Source: Aurantibrevibacter litoralis
GTDB taxonomy: Bacteria > Bacteroidota > Bacteroidia > Flavobacteriales > Flavobacteriaceae
Assembly (NCBI RefSeq): GCF_034651555.1
Contig: NZ_JAYEEQ010000003.1
Location: 1 to 64,000, forward strand
Reading direction: 5' to 3'
DNA: 64,000 nucleotides
Below, piece by piece: positions 60,117 through 64,000 of this stretch. Positions within the stretch are counted from its first letter, which is position 1. Each line of letters starts with the position of its first letter. The translations under genes were made by a program, and so were the position numbers. Below the pieces are notes generated by a model. The model did no database searches. It worked only from the letters and a program-made list of their open reading frames with translations, and was not told where the DNA came from.

Positions 60117-60241
60117 CCTTTGGTGTGCGGCAAACTACCGACTTCAAAAAGGATCAAGGGAGTAAGTAGTTACTTTTTAAACAAAAATGTCAGGCTTTGA
60201 GCTTTTTCCAAAGGATATCGAAAGCAGAAGACCCATGTAAT

Positions 60242-60416
60242 GAAACTACTATTGGCAGTTTCGGGTGAGGTAACATAATGAATTTCGGTTTTGACCTTCT
60301 GGTACCAATGAAACTGGAAAACCTGCCCGGAGCACTTCAATAAACTCAGTATGGTATTTATCGAAGGGATACCCTTGCGGCTTGCCTCGGAGATAGTCTG
60401 TTTCAAGAACGTATTT
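60242..60416. repeat. dispersed hairpin repeat, partial copy D
   Basis: It contains GTGAGGTAACATAATGAATTTCGG and ends GCGGCTTGCCTCGGAGATAGTC then TGTTTCAAGAAC, as in copies A-C. Its 5' third is missing or diverged. The hairpin here is GAAACT/AGTTTC, different in sequence from the other copies but still paired. Confidence 0.7.
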
Positions 60417-60419
60417 ATA

Positions 60420-61241
60420 TTATATCTTAAAGGTCACCACCGGTATTTTGGAATGGTTCACGATATCTTCCCCAATGCTCCCCATAAAGAAGTGCGAAAG
60501 GCCTTTACGGCCATGTGTAGGGATCCCAACTAAATCGGCATTTATGGTTTCACCGAAATTTAGAACACCTTCTTCTACACTATAATCATTGTAAATTTGA
60601 ACATGATGCGTGGCTCCCGCTTTTGACAGAAAGGCATCTATCCGTTTTTGGGCATCCTGATGGCTTAAAAATGAATCTCCCGGTATATTTATATAAACCA
60701 AATGGATTTTTGCCTTTAACTTTCGTGCAAAATCATTGGCTTTCAAATACGCATTCATATCGGCGTCCTTAAAATCAGAAGCAAACACAAAGTGATCTAC
60801 CTTAAATTCGGGCATATCGTCTTTTACCACGAGCACCGGAATGTCGGAATGGCGTACTACTTTTTGAGCATTAGATCCAATAAAGATTTCTTTAAGGCCT
60901 TCGGCACCGTGGGAACCAATAACCACTAAATCGGCACCGTGCTGGGCCGCTACTTCATTTACTTCCCTAAATACTTTAAAATGTTTTATGATGGGTGTAA
61001 TGGATATACCCTTCAAATACGGTTTATCTAAAAACTCGGCAAATCGCTTCTTTGCCAGTTCTATAAAAAACACACTTTGATCGATATAAGGGCCTTCTGG
61101 TGACGTAAAAACACCTTGCGACAATTCTAACATATGTAGGGCTAAAATTTCTGAATCGTGTTTTTTGGCTAAAGAAACGGCAACTTTTAAAGCATATTCG
61201 GAGGGTTCAGAGAAATCTACGGGGACAATAATTCTTTTCAT
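60420..61241 (-). CDS. universal stress protein, tandem USP domains
   Basis: This 273-residue protein starts MKRIIVPVDFSEPSEYALKV and has GSHGAEGLKEIFIGSNA in the first domain and a near-complete second motif, GIPTHGRKGLSHFFMGSI, so both domains may bind ATP. This separates it from the other four USPs. It follows hemN by 24 bp and probably shares its FNR-type promoter. Confidence 0.92.
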   Translation of the reverse strand: MKRIIVPVDFSEPSEYALKVAVSLAKKHDSEILALHMLELSQGVFTSPEGPYIDQSVFFIELAKKRFAEFLDKPYLKGISITPIIKHFKVFREVNEVAAQHGADLVVIGSHGAEGLKEIFIGSNAQKVVRHSDIPVLVVKDDMPEFKVDHFVFASDFKDADMNAYLKANDFARKLKAKIHLVYINIPGDSFLSHQDAQKRIDAFLSKAGATHHVQIYNDYSVEEGVLNFGETINADLVGIPTHGRKGLSHFFMGSIGEDIVNHSKIPVVTFKI

Positions 61242-61265
61242 GTTTTCTAAGTTTTTGGGTTATTT

Positions 61266-62627
61266 CTAAATGGTCATCGAGAATATTTTGGTCTCAGGAG
61301 CCTTTCTATGGAGGAGTACATCAAAAGCCATACAAATGTTTCGTACAAAGGGCCTTCCTAGTGGGGTAATTTCAATTAAGGTATCGGAGATTGTTACCAA
61401 CCCATCATTTTCCATCTCTCGCAGGCGTTCTATCACCAAAGGGAGCTCATTAAATTTTTCATTGGCATGTGCCAAAGACGTTTGCATGGAGCACATTAAA
61501 TTTAAAATATGACGCCTAATGATCTGATCTTCCTCGGTTAAAATATGCCCTCGGTAAATGGGAATGATCTCATTTTCAACCAAATGATTGTACTCCTCCA
61601 AACTCTTTACATTTTGGGCAAAACCGTACCAACTGTCGCTTATGCTAGACGCACCCAAGCCAACCATCAATCGGGTTTTAGACACGGTATATCCCATAAA
61701 ATTGCGGTGAAGGGTTTTAGCGGCTATAGCCTTGTATAAACTGTCTGTAGCTAGGGCAAAATGATCCATCCCAATTTCATGGTACCCCACCTTGGCCAGC
61801 AACCGCTTGCCTGTTTCGTATTGATTTCGTTTTTCAACAGGGGAGGGCAAATCGCTATCTTTGAAACCTCTCTGCCCGTTGCCTTTCATCCAAGGAACAT
61901 GAGCATAACTATAAAATGCCAGTCGATCCGGCATTAATTCTTTTGTTTTTGCAATGGTCGTTGTTACGTCTTCGGTGGTTTGGTGGGGCAGCCCAAAGAT
62001 AATATCGTGTCCTACCGAAGTATATCCTATAGTTCTGGCCATGTCCGTAACCTCTTTTACTTTTTCAAAGGGTTGTATTCTATGAATGGCCATTTGTATG
62101 GTTTTGTTATAATCTTGTACTCCGTAACTTACCCTTCTAAAACCCAAATCATAAAGGGTTTGCAAGTGTGCTTTTGTGGTATTGTTCGGATGACCTTCAA
62201 AACTCATCTCACAGTCATTGGCCTTATCGGCATGTGTAAAGATGCCGTTAATTAGCAATGCCAGATTCTCGGGCGAGAAGAAGGTAGGTGTTCCTCCCCC
62301 TAAATGCAATTCCTTAATTTTGGGTTTGTGCGTAAAAAATGCGAGGTAGAGCCGCCATTCTTTTAGTACAGACCTAATATAGGGACTTTCTACATCGTGG
62401 CGTTTAGTGATGCGTTTATGGCAGCCGCAAAAAGTACACATGCTTTCGCAAAATGGCAGGTGTATGTACAGGCTAATGCCATCGGTTTGGTTACTTTCAT
62501 CAAAACCTTTCTGTAGGGTATGAATCCATTGCTTTTCCGAAAATGTATCCCTATTCCAATACGGAACCGTAGGGTAACTTGTATATCGGGGTCCGGGAAT
62601 ATTGTATTTATCGACAAGATGATTCAT
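61266..62627 (-). CDS. hemN: oxygen-independent coproporphyrinogen III oxidase
   Basis: This 453-residue radical SAM enzyme has the cluster motif PFCESMCTFCGCH (CxxxCxxC), GGGTPTFFSPENLALL and the N-terminal YNIPGPRYTSYPTVPYW that marks true HemN. It makes protoporphyrinogen IX without oxygen, supplying haem for cbb3 oxidase, NorB and cytochromes. ATG 62627 is preferred to the TTG at 62633. The FNR-type promoter predicts anaerobic induction. Confidence 0.95.
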   Translation of the reverse strand: MNHLVDKYNIPGPRYTSYPTVPYWNRDTFSEKQWIHTLQKGFDESNQTDGISLYIHLPFCESMCTFCGCHKRITKRHDVESPYIRSVLKEWRLYLAFFTHKPKIKELHLGGGTPTFFSPENLALLINGIFTHADKANDCEMSFEGHPNNTTKAHLQTLYDLGFRRVSYGVQDYNKTIQMAIHRIQPFEKVKEVTDMARTIGYTSVGHDIIFGLPHQTTEDVTTTIAKTKELMPDRLAFYSYAHVPWMKGNGQRGFKDSDLPSPVEKRNQYETGKRLLAKVGYHEIGMDHFALATDSLYKAIAAKTLHRNFMGYTVSKTRLMVGLGASSISDSWYGFAQNVKSLEEYNHLVENEIIPIYRGHILTEEDQIIRRHILNLMCSMQTSLAHANEKFNELPLVIERLREMENDGLVTISDTLIEITPLGRPFVRNICMAFDVLLHRKAPETKIFSMTI

Positions 62628-62644
62628 TGGCAAAACGTTTGCGG

Positions 62645-62687
62645 CAAAGATAAGCGATGCAGGAAGGGATTACTATGACGGATGTCA
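62645..62687 (-). promoter_or_regulatory. FNR-type box and -7 element of hemN
   Basis: TGACGGATGTCA (62676-62687) is centred 29.5 nt from the first base of a perfect TATCTTTG on the minus strand (62652 down to 62645). The inferred start near 62641 leaves a 14-nt leader. Confidence 0.75.
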
Positions 62688-62853
62688 TATAAGGAAGCGG
62701 TTTACGTATGCAAATCGAATATCTTTACAATCCTGAAGATGCATGCTAAAAGGTAATACTATGCACTAAGGACAAGGGAAGGACAAAACAAGTAACAATA
62801 GTCAATGATTTTCGTATATTCATGGCTAAGTTTTATAAAAAAATATCCCCAGA

Positions 62854-64000
62854 ATGCCGGGCCTACTTTATTTTGTGATCCGATATATTCCATATTCTAT
62901 ATGGTTGCTTCCGTTATGCCTAATGGCACAGCATATGGTGCCTCCCATTCATAACTATAAAGTGTTTGATTATAATGCCGCTAGTCAGAACTGGGGATTG
63001 GCAACCGATGATTCGGGTGGTTTATTTGTGGCTAACAACAAAGGCTTGCTTTATTATAATGGCGAGCAATGGCAGCTCTATAAACTTCCGAACAATACCA
63101 TAATTCGTTCTGTAGCCTATGTTGATGGGAAAATTTACACAGGATCTTATGAGGAGTTTGGCTTTTGGACAAAAAACGAAGTGGGGATGTTGGTATATAC
63201 CTCACTTACACATCTTATAGATAACAATGTGTTTTCGAGTGAGGAATTTTGGGAGATCATTGCGTACAAAGATCAAATTATTTTTAGGTCGTTTTTTAAA
63301 ATATATATCTATCAGCATGATACCATAAAAGTGGTACAGCCCAATGTTGTAATTATGGATATGACACTTTATAAAGACAAAATCCTAGTGGCGAGTGATA
63401 GCAATGGCCTATTTTGGTTAGAAGGGAATACGCTGAAACTTTGGAAAGACGACGATTTTTTTACAGATAATATTATCGTAGATCTTGCGGTTTTGGCAGA
63501 TAATGAACTACTAATAGGCACCAAACAAAACGGATGTTATTTGTTGCGCAATAACCTCCTAATTCCTTGGGATGAAACCGTAAACCGCGAACTGAAATTA
63601 CATCAGCTTAATAAAATACTCTACGTAACCTCGGGTAAGATTGCTTTTGGCACCATTAAAAATGGTATATATCTGTACAATATCACTACAAAAACCATAG
63701 AACGTCTTAATAGGGAAACAGGGCTACAAAATAATACGGTATTATCCTTGGTGCAATTTCAAGATGATCTTTGGGTAGGTTTAGACAATGGTATCGATAG
63801 AGTTCAACTACATACGCCGATTTCCTTTTTCACAGACTATTCCGGTATTTTGGGTACAGTGTATGATATTGCGACGTATAAAGATCAGTTGTATTTGGGG
63901 AGTAATACCGGTGTGTACACTTTTCTCGATGATAAATTAGAATTTATTGAAGGTTCGCAAGGTCATGTGTGGGATTTGGAAGTACTAGAGGGCGATTTGT
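62854..64000 (+). CDS. ligand-binding sensor protein, propeller domain (partial)
   Basis: The frame starts MPGLLYFVIRYIPYSIWLLP with a signal peptide and runs open to the window end (382 codons). Repeated short beta-propeller blades (NQNWGLATDDSGGLFVANNKG-type starts; YNGEQWQLYKLPNNTIIRSV; KILVASDSNGLFWLEG) match the periplasmic propeller domain of Bacteroidota sensors with a Y_Y_Y domain. The missing C-terminus would be a histidine kinase or LuxR-type HTH. It may be linked to carbohydrate sensing; the partner genes are beyond the window. Confidence 0.8.
   Translation, partial: MPGLLYFVIRYIPYSIWLLPLCLMAQHMVPPIHNYKVFDYNAASQNWGLATDDSGGLFVANNKGLLYYNGEQWQLYKLPNNTIIRSVAYVDGKIYTGSYEEFGFWTKNEVGMLVYTSLTHLIDNNVFSSEEFWEIIAYKDQIIFRSFFKIYIYQHDTIKVVQPNVVIMDMTLYKDKILVASDSNGLFWLEGNTLKLWKDDDFFTDNIIVDLAVLADNELLIGTKQNGCYLLRNNLLIPWDETVNRELKLHQLNKILYVTSGKIAFGTIKNGIYLYNITTKTIERLNRETGLQNNTVLSLVQFQDDLWVGLDNGIDRVQLHTPISFFTDYSGILGTVYDIATYKDQLYLGSNTGVYTFLDDKLEFIEGSQGHVWDLEVLEGDL

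Overview
The window looks like a Flavobacteriia (Bacteroidota) chromosome. The supporting signs are the Bacteroidota -7 promoter element TAnnTTTG, few Shine-Dalgarno sequences, a fused CcoNO cytochrome oxidase subunit, a Sec/lipoprotein-type (clade II-like) NosZ, a TonB-dependent receptor, and small flavobacterial families such as DUF2805 and DUF2256. No species call is possible from sequence alone.

Layout. 1-170: tail of an rRNA operon (a terminator, a 5S 3'-end remnant, and a second copy of the terminator). 599-3012: a DUF3179 protein and small membrane or exported proteins. 3097-6729 (-): a five-gene photolyase/cryptochrome operon (DUF2805, short photolyase, flavin reductase, DUF2256, PhrB-like photolyase without Fe-S cysteines). 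6814-8433 (-): cbpA-cbpM-terB-like. 8917-14651: histidine kinase, a receiver-CRP fusion, three universal stress proteins (USPs) and a thioredoxin. 14676-19555: two REP-like palindromes, a dead REP-associated transposase, an ATP-cone nuclease, a beta-CASP metallohydrolase, hsp20, a lipoprotein and a methylase-tail fossil. 19550-22019 (-): cardiolipin synthase and an LpxL-type acyltransferase. 22602-28546 (-): a hexuronate operon (kdgK-eda-dctPQM-uxaB). 29329-31206 (-): a USP and an FNR-like regulator. 31327-40661 (+): ccoI, a DoxX-like gene, ccoS-ccoNO-ccoQ-ccoP-ccoG-ccoH and a SafE-like gene. 41005-46272: truncated globin and norCB/norQD. 46656-54015 (-): cytochrome c, FAS1, nosZ, membrane protein, nosL, cupin, nosD, nosF, nosY. 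54140 (+): an Rrf2 regulator. 54637-58122 (-): an OprC/NosA-like copper receptor operon. 58716-64000: an oxidoreductase with a Tat signal, a USP, hemN, and the start of a large sensor protein.

The main result is regulatory. Eleven copies of the palindrome TGAY-N4-RTCA lie upstream of cbpA, hsp20, four USP genes or operons, the fnr-like gene together with ccoI, ccoS-NOQP, norCB, the nos operon together with rrf2, the copper-receptor operon and hemN. At every one, the palindrome centre lies exactly 29.5 nt from the first base of a TAnnTTTG-like -7 element, which puts it at about -41 from the inferred transcription start. Two sites have this geometry in both directions. This predicts one FNR-type regulon, probably run by the autoregulated fnr-like gene at 30520-31206. 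It would combine high-affinity respiration, NO and N2O reduction, copper supply, anaerobic haem synthesis and protein/stress protection.

The window encodes NO and N2O reduction but no nitrate or nitrite reductase. Four or more copies of a hairpin-containing intergenic repeat, and two arrays of short direct repeat words, lie between operons.
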